Shown: positions 1 to 7,006 of the stretch, piece after piece
Numbering within the stretch: the first letter of the stretch is position 1
Layout of the letters: each line of letters begins with the position of its first letter
From: Bacillota bacterium
GTDB taxonomy: Bacteria > Bacillota > Clostridia > Lachnospirales > Lachnospiraceae
Reading direction: 5' to 3'
Assembly (NCBI GenBank): GCA_023428655.1
Contig: JAEYXC010000021.1
Span: 1 to 14,753 of the forward strand
Length of the DNA: 14,753 bases
Program-made: the position numbers and the translations under genes
Notes under the pieces: model-generated
The model's input: the letters and a program-made list of their open reading frames with translations, nothing else
What the model was told of the DNA's origin: nothing
The model's database searches: none

Positions 1-1021
1 ATACGCCGACGGTAATAATCAGCTTCGGTCTCACGGTTCTACCACTTAAGCCCACCTGGCGCTTTGCTTCCACCCAGCCTGCTTCCATCATCGGTCTTGT
101 GCAGGCTAACTGTCCGCCTAAGAGATCTGCTAATTCCTGAACCATCTGAAGATCCTCTTCTTTTTTAATACCACGTCCAGCTACAACCAGAACCTCAGAA
201 GCCTCAATATGCTGCTCCTTTTCCTTTGCGATGATATCAAGCACCTCGATTTTACTGTTTAATTTTGTCTTATGGATCTCACAGACCACAATTTCACCCA
301 TCTCCTCAGAGCTTCTCTTTGGAGCATCCATCACCTTATATCTTACAGTTGCCATCTGAGGTCTATGGTTCGGAGTCAAAATCTGTGCCATAATATTTCC
401 ACCAAAGGCAGGTCTGATCTGAATCAAGTCCGTCTCTTCATTAATATCCAATATGGTACAATCCGCAGTAAGACCGGTCTTTAATCTGGCAGCCAGTCTT
501 GGAGCCAATTGTCGTCCTACGGGAGTTGCTCCCATCAAGATTGCAGTCGGACGAAGCTTATCCACAAAATCCTCAAGGACAGCGGTATAGGGCTCAATTT
601 TAAAACGATCCAAGCTTTTTTCATCGTAGACAAAAACCTTATCCACATTATAATGCAGCAGCTCACGGCTCTCGGTTGTGATATCACTTCCCATCATAAC
701 AGCATAAACCGGATGATTAACTTTGGCTGCGAGTTCTCTTGCCTTACCGATTAACTCATAGGTAACCGGATGAATATTTCCGTCAATATGATCAACATAT
801 ACTGCAATACCCTTCCACAGACTCTTATCAATCCCGGCAACTGCCTCTTCCACATACTCGACTGCGCCCTGGGGTCCCTTCTTCACACAGATCTTACACA
901 TCTTGCAGGCTGCATTAATATGAAGCTCGCCATTTTTATTTTCCATTGCATTGAAGGGACAGAGCTTAATCATATCCTCAACATTTCCTACTAAGCTTTG
1001 ATTAATTACTAATTTCGCCAT
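1..1021 (-). CDS. etfA: Electron transfer flavoprotein alpha subunit with N-terminal ferredoxin domain (partial)
   Basis: EtfA carries the FAD that relays electrons within an EtfAB heterodimer. I translated about 340 residues from the ATG at 1021; the C-terminus, including the main FAD-binding segment, runs off the left edge. Ferredoxin-domain EtfAs are usually near 400 residues, so roughly 55-60 are missing. The N-terminus shows Cys21 followed by Cys39-x2-Cys42-x2-Cys45, four ligands for a single [4Fe-4S] cluster. This extension is known from EtfAs of electron-confurcating lactate dehydrogenases such as Acetobacterium woodii LctC. The central part reads as the usual EtfA alpha/beta domain (ILMGATPVGRQLAPRLAARL near residues 161-180). 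The ribosome site AGGAGG (1030-1035) overlaps the etfB stop codon, so translation is probably coupled. Lying after lctP and etfB, it should act in lactate oxidation coupled to NAD and ferredoxin; the dehydrogenase partner is not in view. Confidence 0.95.
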   Translation of the reverse strand, partial: MAKLVINQSLVGNVEDMIKLCPFNAMENKNGELHINAACKMCKICVKKGPQGAVEYVEEAVAGIDKSLWKGIAVYVDHIDGNIHPVTYELIGKARELAAKVNHPVYAVMMGSDITTESRELLHYNVDKVFVYDEKSLDRFKIEPYTAVLEDFVDKLRPTAILMGATPVGRQLAPRLAARLKTGLTADCTILDINEETDLIQIRPAFGGNIMAQILTPNHRPQMATVRYKVMDAPKRSSEEMGEIVVCEIHKTKLNSKIEVLDIIAKEKEQHIEASEVLVVAGRGIKKEEDLQMVQELADLLGGQLACTRPMMEAGWVEAKRQVGLSGRTVRPKLIITVGV

Positions 1022-1033
1022 TGCTAACTCCTC

Positions 1034-1822
1034 CTATACGAATTTCAGTTCCTGCAATTTATTATGCAGCTGCTCTGAAAGTTCTGCCTGTGTTCCTGTC
1101 CATATCTCTCGGTGAGAATTTACTGCCGGAGGGAATATTCTCTGTACCTGGGTCGGAGATCCATTCAATCCGTAATGCTTCTCATCCTGGTCCTCAAGCT
1201 GATTAAGACTGATGACCCTAATCTCACGCTCTTTGGTCATTTCCTTCTTTAGATAAGAAGGAAGTCTTGGCATAAAGATGTCCTTATCTACGGATAACAG
1301 ACAGGGGTATTCAATTTTTGCAATCTCAATATCATGGGACATATCCATCTCTACGGTAATGGTTTCCTCACCGAGCTCCACAATTTTGGATACATTGGAT
1401 ACGCTGGGAATTGCCAAATATTCGGACACCTCAGGTCCTACCTGTGCGGTATCACCATCCGTCGTCTGCTTCCCGCAAAGAATAAGGTCAAAATCACCTA
1501 ACATGCGGATACCCTGGGATATGGTATAGCTGGTAGCGAGAACGTCAGCTCCACCGAATTTACGATCCGAGATTAATACTCCTTCATCCACACCCATGGC
1601 AAAGGCTTCCCGTATCACACTGGAGGCTTGTCCGGGTCCCATGGTTAATGCGGTGATTTTACCGCCCTTTTCCTCCCTAATTCGTAGTGCTGCTTCAATG
1701 GCATATAGATCATAGGGGTTCATTTTTGATTCAACCCCGTTTCTTTTTAAAACTCCGGTTACCGGATCAACCTCGACCTTATTACTGTCCGGTACCTGCT
1801 TAATACATACTAAAATGTTCAT
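1034..1822 (-). CDS. etfB: Electron transfer flavoprotein beta subunit
   Basis: EtfB pairs with EtfA; in bifurcating or confurcating complexes it holds a second FAD and the NAD site. The 262-residue length is normal. The start MNILVCIKQVPD and the segment GKQTTDGDTAQVGPE (117-131) are classic EtfB motifs; the DGDTAQVGP stretch is the nucleotide-binding signature conserved in bifurcating Etfs. Residues 217-230 (YGLNGSPTQVQRIF) fit the conserved C-terminal region. The ATG at 1822 has GGGAG four bases upstream. It follows lctP by about 40 bp and its TAG stop is embedded in the etfA ribosome site, so lctP-etfB-etfA is one operon. The gap to lctP holds a short inverted repeat (TGCGC, 8 nt, GCGCA) of unknown role. 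The bifurcating assignment rests on motif and context, not on a measured flavin content. Confidence 0.95.
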   Translation of the reverse strand: MNILVCIKQVPDSNKVEVDPVTGVLKRNGVESKMNPYDLYAIEAALRIREEKGGKITALTMGPGQASSVIREAFAMGVDEGVLISDRKFGGADVLATSYTISQGIRMLGDFDLILCGKQTTDGDTAQVGPEVSEYLAIPSVSNVSKIVELGEETITVEMDMSHDIEIAKIEYPCLLSVDKDIFMPRLPSYLKKEMTKEREIRVISLNQLEDQDEKHYGLNGSPTQVQRIFPPAVNSHREIWTGTQAELSEQLHNKLQELKFV

Positions 1823-1862
1823 ATATCTCCCTTCCTGCGCAGTTCAAAGCGCATGAAAACTA

Positions 1863-3404
1863 TTAGCCTAACAATCTTGCCCCGATAAAGGTGACAATTC
1901 CTACAATGACTACAAATAGAACAAAATACTTAATGGTTCCCTTCAGCAACACACTTTCTTTTCCCTGAAGGCTAACTGCTGCAACCGCAATTGCGATGCT
2001 TTGGGGAGAAATCATCTTCGCCGTGATTGCTCCTGCAGTATTGGAGGCTGCAATCCAGGATTGATTCAGATTCAGTGCGATGGAGGACTCCAGCTGCAAG
2101 CCACCGAAGAGCACACTTGCTGAAGTACCGCTGCCGTTTACAAAGGTTCCGATGGCACCGAGGAACGGCGCAAACAAGGGATAGAAGGAACCCGTTACCG
2201 TAACAAACATTAATGCGATGGAAGAGATCATACCACTGTAGCCCATCAGCTTTGCAGTCGCCATAATACAGATAATCGTAATGATGGTTTTACTTAATTG
2301 AACAATGGTTTTTCCAAAAATCTTAAATAATTCACCGAAGCTTGCACCCTGCAGCTTCCCTCCGATAAAGGCTGCCAGAATGATCCATACTCCGGGTGTC
2401 GCCAACCAGGAGAAGGTATAGGGCGCCGCATTTTCACCGGAATAAATAGGAACTGAGGTCTTAACCAAGGTTAACAGCTCATTCAGTGGTGCAATCAGCT
2501 TGGAGGTTGCCAGCAGAAGAATAAAAATCAGGATAAAGGGGCTCCAGGCAACAAAGGCCTGTTTACTGTTAACCTTTTCACTCTGCTTCGTATCTAAACG
2601 ATATTTGGCCTCTATTTCTCCCTTGCCAAGAACCTTTGCTGCGATAAAGGTACCCAGCATGGAGCATACGGAACCGATTACAACGGCAAGCTCAGCACCC
2701 AGATATTTCGCGACAAGAAACTCAGGGATCAGGAAGGACAATCCGGATATCAAAGTGATCATAACCACACCTTTAAAGACACTCTTTGACTTGCCGGTGA
2801 GGTAAACCAAAATAAAAGGAGTAAGAAGAATAATCGGGGTAAGGATTAATACGGTATCCGTGGATAAACCGAATACATCGAGTCCCGTTATCTTCGATAA
2901 GGTGGTTGTAGGAATACCGATGGAACCGAAGGCAGTGGGGGTTGCATTGGCGATAAGACAGACAATTGCTGCAAATACCGGGTCAAACCCCAAACCCCAA
3001 AGCATGCTTGCCGGAATTGCTACCGCGGTACCAAAACCCGCCATACCTTCCATAAAGCCTCCAAAGCCCCATGCAATAAACAGAACCAGTACTCTTTTAT
3101 CATTTGTTACACTTGCCAGCATTCTTTTAATAATTTCCATGTTGCCGGTGGCAACACATACGTTATAAGTAAAAATTGCGGCGATTATTACAATAATGAT
3201 GGGCCACAGTGCTAATGCTGCCCCCTCCGCAACGGCGGTAACACTCTCAAGTAAAGGCATTTTCCATACAAACACAGCCAGCACATATGCGATTACCAGT
3301 GCGATGGTACAGGCCTTAAAGCCCGGTATCTTTAATACAGTTAACGCGATGATTAACCAGATAATCGGCAAAAATGCTAAGACAAAAGCGAAAGTCATAT
3401 TCAT
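1863..3404 (-). CDS. lctP: L-lactate permease (LctP family)
   Basis: Membrane carrier of the LctP family (PF02652), which imports lactate (glycolate in some members) with protons. The protein is hydrophobic throughout, with about a dozen membrane segments. Family hallmarks are FMEGMAGFGTAVAIPAS (118-133), NATPTAFGSIGIPTTT (153-168) and a C-terminal NGSGTSASVLFGG loop. I chose the ATG at 3404 (513 residues, MNMTFAFVLAFLP) because GGAG lies 6 bases upstream and LctP proteins normally begin straight into a membrane helix. The frame stays open to an ATG at 3449, giving 15 extra polar residues with a poorer ribosome site. It is first in the operon with etfB and etfA, behind a consensus promoter and two GntR-type operators, so lactate-responsive control is likely. 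Lactate as substrate is inferred from family and Etf context. Confidence 0.93.
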   Translation of the reverse strand: MNMTFAFVLAFLPIIWLIIALTVLKIPGFKACTIALVIAYVLAVFVWKMPLLESVTAVAEGAALALWPIIIVIIAAIFTYNVCVATGNMEIIKRMLASVTNDKRVLVLFIAWGFGGFMEGMAGFGTAVAIPASMLWGLGFDPVFAAIVCLIANATPTAFGSIGIPTTTLSKITGLDVFGLSTDTVLILTPIILLTPFILVYLTGKSKSVFKGVVMITLISGLSFLIPEFLVAKYLGAELAVVIGSVCSMLGTFIAAKVLGKGEIEAKYRLDTKQSEKVNSKQAFVAWSPFILIFILLLATSKLIAPLNELLTLVKTSVPIYSGENAAPYTFSWLATPGVWIILAAFIGGKLQGASFGELFKIFGKTIVQLSKTIITIICIMATAKLMGYSGMISSIALMFVTVTGSFYPLFAPFLGAIGTFVNGSGTSASVLFGGLQLESSIALNLNQSWIAASNTAGAITAKMISPQSIAIAVAAVSLQGKESVLLKGTIKYFVLFVVIVGIVTFIGARLLG

Positions 3405-3548
3405 AATTTTCTCCATTCCAGCGCTCTTGGCGCTATTCTTTCTGAGCATCCGATCCTATACCCCTCGCAAGTGATTGGCTGTAAAGCACAAGGTGTAGGA
3501 ATTGCGTCCATGTTTCAGATTTCCTGAAAGAAAAATGTTATTTTGTAT

Positions 3549-3563
3549 ATTGGTACTACCAAT
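3549..3563. promoter_or_regulatory. GntR/FadR-type operator, distal perfect palindrome
   Basis: ATTGGTACTACCAAT is a perfect 15-bp palindrome around a 3-bp centre and matches the TGGT-N3-ACCA core of FadR-subfamily operators. Its centre is 139 bp from that of the promoter-proximal site, close to 13 helical turns, inside the transcribed leader. E. coli lldPRD also has two operators about that far apart for LldR, so a loop or a roadblock is plausible. Confidence 0.75.
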
Positions 3564-3687
3564 TTTAAAGAAAAAAGAAAGGTTGCATAACCGAAAGCTC
3601 ATTCCCCTCTGTGATTGATAATAATTATCTGCAGTATAAATATTATCCTTCATATCCGGTAATGAAACTTGAGTCATGCAACTCAAA

Positions 3688-3702
3688 ATTGGTAGGACCA
3701 CT
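3688..3702. promoter_or_regulatory. GntR/FadR-type operator, promoter-proximal
   Basis: The plus strand reads ATTGGTAGGACCACT: a TGGT-N3-ACCA core with one mismatch in the outer arm compared with a perfect ATTGGT-N3-ACCAAT palindrome. This core is the known site type of FadR-subfamily regulators (FadR, PdhR, LldR). It spans about +5 to +19 of the predicted lctP transcript, where a bound repressor would block initiation or clearance. The regulator encoded next door is the obvious candidate protein. Confidence 0.75.
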
Positions 3703-3713
3703 TGGTGATTTTT

Positions 3714-3742
3714 ATTATACTTTCCTTTTGTTTCGCTGTCAA
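3714..3742 (-). promoter_or_regulatory. lctP promoter, perfect sigma-A consensus
   Basis: On the minus strand, TTGACA (3742-3737) and TATAAT (3719-3714) are separated by exactly 17 bp. Both hexamers match the consensus in full, so the unrepressed promoter should be very strong. Transcription would start near 3707 and run into operator 3688-3702, which begins about 5 bp downstream. The promoter lies between the stop of the regulator gene (3793) and lctP. Confidence 0.88.
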
Positions 3743-3792
3743 CAAACGACATTTTTTTAACAAAGAAATACTTGAAATTTGGAAATTATGTA

Positions 3793-4515
3793 CTATCCCA
3801 CAATTTCCTTCGCTGTGATCTTTAGTTTTTCGTCAATTATACCAAAGTGCTTATTTATAGCCATATACGCCAGCTCCTTGTCCTTTTTAATCAGACTTTG
3901 CATCATCTCAATATGCGCTTCCTGTAGGATAATTTTACTATCCGGAGAGCTCAAGATTTCTCTTCGAAGATCTACAATAAATTGATCGATCAAGTCAGAT
4001 AATGCTTGTAAAATATCTGTAATAAGGGTATTCCTGGAAGCGGTTGCAATGGTATAATGCAGCTTTTTATCCAAGATAATATTATTCTCTTCTGTGGTAT
4101 GCTCTAATTCTGCCACCACCTGAGTAAGATCCCTAATCTGCTCCTCTGTGATATTATCGATTGCCAGCATAAGGGCTTGCATCTCCAACCCCCTCCTTAA
4201 CTGGCTGATTTGCTGATAATTAATCTGATTTAGTAGAAACATCATGGACAAGGATTCCACCAGATTATTCTCAAAGTTGCCGGTAAGATAATTACCGGCT
4301 CCCTGCTGACTGGAGATAACGCCCATAATATCCAGTGTTCGAATTGCTTCACGAACCGAGTTACGGCTCACTCCTAAGAGCTGTGACAATTCCCGTTCCG
4401 CCGGAAGCTTACTGCCCGAAGTAAGCCTCCCCTCTCTGATCTGTTGTTTAACATAGTCAATTACCTTTGTGTATGATTTCTGCTGAAGGGCCTTCCCCTC
4501 TGATATATCTGCCAC
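3793..4515 (-). CDS. GntR-family regulator, FadR subfamily, with FCD domain; likely lactate regulator
   Basis: DNA-binding regulator predicted to control the adjacent lactate operon. Counting from the chosen start there are 240 residues. A winged helix-turn-helix spans about 15-80, with the GntR signature GSKLPAERELSQLLGVSRNS (34-53) then VREAIRTLD. An FCD ligand domain follows (about 100-225): Arg107 in LRRGLE, and Asp149, His153, His201 and His223 fit the usual metal-binding set. I chose GTG at 4515 because GGAGG lies 8 bases upstream. The in-frame ATG at 4530 overlaps that ribosome site, and a longer reading to 4614 would run deep into the esterase gene. It follows the esterase by about 19 bp, so they are co-transcribed. 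FadR, PdhR and LldR bind TGGT-N3-ACCA sites, and two such sites lie at the lctP promoter. The effector is inferred to be lactate from context. Confidence 0.92.
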   Translation of the reverse strand: MADISEGKALQQKSYTKVIDYVKQQIREGRLTSGSKLPAERELSQLLGVSRNSVREAIRTLDIMGVISSQQGAGNYLTGNFENNLVESLSMMFLLNQINYQQISQLRRGLEMQALMLAIDNITEEQIRDLTQVVAELEHTTEENNIILDKKLHYTIATASRNTLITDILQALSDLIDQFIVDLRREILSSPDSKIILQEAHIEMMQSLIKKDKELAYMAINKHFGIIDEKLKITAKEIVG

Positions 4516-4523
4516 GATTATTT

Positions 4524-4528
4524 CCTCC
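4524..4528 (-). promoter_or_regulatory. Ribosome binding site deciding the GTG start of the GntR regulator
   Basis: GGAGG on the minus strand sits 8 nt before GTG at 4515. The alternative ATG at 4530 overlaps this site and has only AAAGGG directly abutting it, which is too close for initiation. The esterase stop lies 7 bases upstream of the site, so coupling to esterase translation is possible. Confidence 0.6.
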
Positions 4529-4534
4529 ATCCCT

Positions 4535-5317
4535 TTATAATGGCAACCATTCCAACACTCTCTGTATCTTCTCGTCCCAATATTTCCACTCATGATCTCC
4601 CGGAGACTCCTCATAGGTCAGCTCATAGCCCAAATCTGTCAGTCTCTTTTTCGCAGTAAGATTTTGTTGATACAGAAAGTCCTCCGTTCCACACCAGATA
4701 TAGACCTTCGGAAGTGGCTTCTCACTTTCCTTCAGTCTTCCTGCCACAGCCATGAGATCATTATCGGAATTGATCAACTCCTCCGGGGAACCGAATATGT
4801 TGCGAAATACTCCCGTAGGCTCTTGCTCAGAGAGGCTCTTAAGCTCGCTGGCCATATCTAAGGCTCCCGAGAGACAGGCTACCGCTCCAAAGGTCTGTGA
4901 GGCACAAAGGCCTAACTTCAGAGCTCCATAGCCACCCATGGATAGTCCTGCTGCGAAGGTACTCTCACGACAATCCGACATACTCGGAAAAAATTCGCGA
5001 CAGATTGCAGGGAGCTCCTCCGAGATAAAGGTCCAGTATTTTAACCCATATTTCATATCCGTATAGAAGCTAAGATGAACCGTCGGCATTACGACTGCGA
5101 TGCCAAGCTCACTTGCATAACGTTCAATTGAGGTTCTTCTCTGCCATATGGTATGATCATCGCTCATCCCATGCAGCAAATATAGCACCGGATATTTCCC
5201 ATCCTTTCGATTTCCCTTCATACCAATCTGACCCCTGGTATTTTGAGGTAGAATTACATCCATGTTCATACACATTCCCAACACTTCTGAAAAAAAATTC
5301 ACATGTAATAGCGCCAT
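4535..5317 (-). CDS. Alpha/beta hydrolase, tributyrin esterase / esterase D-like
   Basis: Carboxylesterase of the esterase D-like group (PF00756), cytoplasmic since no signal peptide is present. The 260 residues are a normal length, and the start MALLHVNFFSEVLGM resembles EstA-type tributyrin esterases. Visible features are the oxyanion segment LLHGMSDDHTIW (47-58), the nucleophile elbow GLSMGGYGA with Ser126, and probable Asp213 (WCGTEDF) and His242 (PGDHEWKYW), completing the triad. Members hydrolyse short-chain acyl esters; deacetylation of sugars or xylan fragments is possible. The start is supported by AAGGGG 9 bases upstream. It precedes the regulator gene by a short gap and has its own likely promoter, so it may be expressed with the regulator rather than with the lactate genes. 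A direct link to lactate is not shown by the sequence. Confidence 0.9.
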   Translation of the reverse strand: MALLHVNFFSEVLGMCMNMDVILPQNTRGQIGMKGNRKDGKYPVLYLLHGMSDDHTIWQRRTSIERYASELGIAVVMPTVHLSFYTDMKYGLKYWTFISEELPAICREFFPSMSDCRESTFAAGLSMGGYGALKLGLCASQTFGAVACLSGALDMASELKSLSEQEPTGVFRNIFGSPEELINSDNDLMAVAGRLKESEKPLPKVYIWCGTEDFLYQQNLTAKKRLTDLGYELTYEESPGDHEWKYWDEKIQRVLEWLPL

Positions 5318-5366
5318 ATTCTCTTACCCCTTATATTTATATTGTGTATTAATATCATCTTGCTTT

Positions 5367-5372
5367 ATTATA
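5367..5372 (-). promoter_or_regulatory. Candidate -10 element for the esterase-regulator unit
   Basis: A perfect TATAAT lies on the minus strand about 50 bp upstream of the esterase ATG. The matching -35 region (TGGTAT at a 17-bp spacing) is weak, so this may be a moderate or activated promoter. Confidence 0.4.
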
Positions 5373-5463
5373 ATTGATTTCCCAACAAAATACCACATTT
5401 GCATGGAAATACAAGGATTTTACTAATATATTCCCCGTCTACTGCTTATTGGAAGAATAAAGA

Positions 5464-5511
5464 ATCCGATACATTCATCCGTCCTACATCCGATACTTTC
5501 ATCCATCCTGC
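5464..5511. repeat. 24-bp tandem direct repeat, two copies
   Basis: Two head-to-tail 24-bp units (5464-5487 and 5488-5511) agree at 21 of 24 positions; both begin ATCCGATAC and carry TTCATCC. The array ends 6 bp before the -35 box of the CorA-family gene, the usual place for an activator site. No inverted symmetry is obvious. Confidence 0.75.
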
Positions 5512-5517
5512 TTATAT

Positions 5518-5545
5518 TTGACAATTCATTGTATTATGGTATAAT
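5518..5545 (+). promoter_or_regulatory. Promoter of the CorA-family gene
   Basis: TTGACA (5518-5523) and TATAAT (5540-5545) are both perfect, with a 16-bp spacer, giving a start near 5552. The resulting leader is only about 65 nt, too short for a known magnesium riboswitch. Confidence 0.85.
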
Positions 5546-5616
5546 TTTCTGGATAAATTAATTCCTGTGATTAACTTTTGTCATAGGAAGAGAAGCCATG
5601 GAAAGGAGTAGCTTAC

Positions 5617-6552
5617 GTGTATTACCAGATTCAGGATTTTATTACAAAAATCGAAGGGAAGGATATCAATCCGGATATTCTGACCGTGGGCCTGATATCA
5701 TTAGAGGATTTGGAGTCCCACTATTCACAGCTTGGGTTTTCCTACCTGACTGTGGCCGAATGTCAGAATAAGGATCAGCATATCCACAGCACCTTGAACT
5801 CCTATCATGACTATCTCTTTGGTATTATAATCGGACTGAACCCCGGCCAGATTATTAAGGTTCAGGATCGCATCGGAATATATATCAAGAAAAATTTACT
5901 CTTAATCGTTGTAATTGAAGATCGGGACGAAAGTACGAAGCAGAAGCTATTGGAGCTGTTAGAGCATCTGAACCTGTCCAAAATATCCTTGGAGCGATTA
6001 ATCTTTGGCTTCTTGGAGCGATTTATTAATGAGGATTACACCCTCTTAGTAGATATTGAAGAAGAAATTAGTGCTCACGAGGATAAGATCAATGAAAATA
6101 TCCTAGATAAGAATTTTAATCATCAGATTACAGATATCAGAAAAAGACTACTCCTTTTAGATAATTATTACCAGCAGTTTACGGCCATTGGTGAGGAGCT
6201 GGAAGAAAATACTACAGATGTCTTCACCGATGACAATCTCCATTTCTTCCGTATCTTTGCGGATCGCGCAAACCGATTAAGTAATAATACAAGAATGCTT
6301 CAAGAATATAGCGTTCATGTCAGAGAAGCTTATCACGCCCAGTTAGAATATGACTTGAATCGGATTATGAAAATATTCACCGTCGTTACTACCATTTTTC
6401 TTCCACTTACGTTAATTGTTGGTTGGTATGGTATGAATTTTACCACAATGCCCGAGCTTACCTGGCGCTATGGCTATCTCTATGTGATTCTCCTTAGCAT
6501 CCTTGTGGCCATCATATGCCTCATCTTCTTCCGAAAGAAGAGATTTATGTAA
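5617..6552 (+). CDS. corA: CorA-family divalent metal (Mg2+/Co2+) transporter
   Basis: Inner-membrane channel of the CorA family (PF01544), which forms pentamers and takes up Mg2+ (also Co2+ or Ni2+ in some members). The 311-residue length is typical. Residues 1-250 form the cytoplasmic alpha/beta and long-helix domain, with coiled-coil-like stretches around 130-250. Two membrane segments close the protein: about 252-271, ending in the diagnostic YGMN motif (Gly272-Met273-Asn274), and about 284-304, followed by the basic tail FRKKRF. The loop after GMN reads FTTMPEL, close to the usual MPE motif. The start is GTG at 5617 with GGAG 8 bases upstream; no in-frame ATG lies nearby. It is a single-gene unit with a consensus promoter, on the opposite strand to its neighbours. 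Substrate choice among divalent ions cannot be read from sequence. Confidence 0.93.
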   Translation: MYYQIQDFITKIEGKDINPDILTVGLISLEDLESHYSQLGFSYLTVAECQNKDQHIHSTLNSYHDYLFGIIIGLNPGQIIKVQDRIGIYIKKNLLLIVVIEDRDESTKQKLLELLEHLNLSKISLERLIFGFLERFINEDYTLLVDIEEEISAHEDKINENILDKNFNHQITDIRKRLLLLDNYYQQFTAIGEELEENTTDVFTDDNLHFFRIFADRANRLSNNTRMLQEYSVHVREAYHAQLEYDLNRIMKIFTVVTTIFLPLTLIVGWYGMNFTTMPELTWRYGYLYVILLSILVAIICLIFFRKKRFM

Positions 6553-6578
6553 TATCACACCATTGCAAGTTCTCTTTG

Positions 6579-6617
6579 AGAGGGCCTGCGGCGATGCATG
6601 AAGCTGCCGTGCCCTCT
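6579..6617. terminator. Hairpin between the convergent CorA-family and ArsC-like genes
   Basis: A 7-bp outer stem AGAGGGC/GCCCTCT encloses an inner CGGC/GCCG pairing. On the plus strand it is followed by the T-rich but interrupted TCTTAT. It lies 27 bp after the CorA-family stop and 48 bp after the ArsC-like stop on the other strand, so it may serve both, though neither side has a clean T run. Confidence 0.5.
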
Positions 6618-6664
6618 TCTTATGGTTAATACTCCCTTTATCTCATCGCTTCGAACTACACTGC

Positions 6665-7006
6665 TTAATCCCAATCCTTCCATATCTCCGGCTGGTAACC
6701 CACCGTGGCCTTCTTACCGTTTCGAACGATTGGTGTGCGAAACAGCTTGGGATTCTCCAGAAGCTTCTCCTCCTTATCCTCAATGGACAGGTATTTCATC
6801 AGAGCAAGTAAATTCTTATCCTTCGCCTCCTCATTGAGTAGCTTATCAATGCCACCGACGGCCTGCTTTATATTACTGAATTCTCCCTTACTCATTCCGA
6901 ACTTCCCCACATCAATGGATTGAAATTTTATCCCTCGCTCCTTAAAATAACGTTCGGCCTTTTTGGTGTCAAAGCACTTTCCCGAACCAAAAATCTGTAT
7001 ATTCAT
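6665..7006 (-). CDS. ArsC/Spx-like thioredoxin-fold protein
   Basis: Small cytoplasmic protein of the ArsC/Spx family (PF03960), 113 residues, the usual length. The N-terminus reads MNIQIFGSGKCFDTKKAERYF with a lone Cys11 at the active-site position. The second cysteine of the CxxC in Spx or YffB-type proteins is replaced by Thr (CFDT). The conserved FRTPIVRNGKKATVGY segment (about 88-103), with its cis-proline region and Arg, is present. ATG at 7006 was chosen because GGAG lies 6 bases upstream; an in-frame ATG at 7018 has no ribosome site. It follows the acetyltransferase gene by about 77 bp on the same strand and is probably co-transcribed. True arsenate reductase, glutathione-type reductase and regulatory roles all remain open; no ars genes are nearby. 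Confidence 0.85.
   Translation of the reverse strand: MNIQIFGSGKCFDTKKAERYFKERGIKFQSIDVGKFGMSKGEFSNIKQAVGGIDKLLNEEAKDKNLLALMKYLSIEDKEEKLLENPKLFRTPIVRNGKKATVGYQPEIWKDWD

Larger units (their letters stand above)
3405..3707 (-). other. Long 5' leader of lctP with inverted repeats
   Basis: About 300 nt separate the predicted transcription start (near 3707) from the lctP ATG. The leader contains one full 15-bp operator and three further short inverted repeats: TTGAGT/ACTCAA with a 6-nt spacer (3669-3686), GGTT/AACC (3581-3592) and TTTCAG/CTGAAA with a 5-nt spacer (3513-3529). A fourth, AGCGC/GCGCT, lies at 3421-3435. I see no terminator-like GC stem followed by a T run and no riboswitch or T-box motif that I recognise. 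Confidence 0.5.

Noticed and set aside
2500..3168. Plus-strand open frames opposite lctP
   Set aside because: These are antisense shadows of the long hydrophobic permease gene, with no ribosome sites and no family resemblance.
3456..3752. A 98-codon minus-strand reading frame in the lctP control region
   Set aside because: It starts upstream of the lctP -35 box, spans the promoter and both operators, has no ribosome site and shows no recognisable protein pattern.
5464..5511. The two-copy 24-bp repeat considered as a CRISPR remnant
   Set aside because: The copies are directly adjacent with no spacer, not palindromic, and no cas genes are present.
5598..5616. An ATG at 5598 just ahead of the CorA-family start
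   Set aside because: It is out of frame with the transporter, and the GTG at 5617 has the better-spaced GGAG and gives the full family N-terminus. The overlapping frame ends soon and looks like chance.
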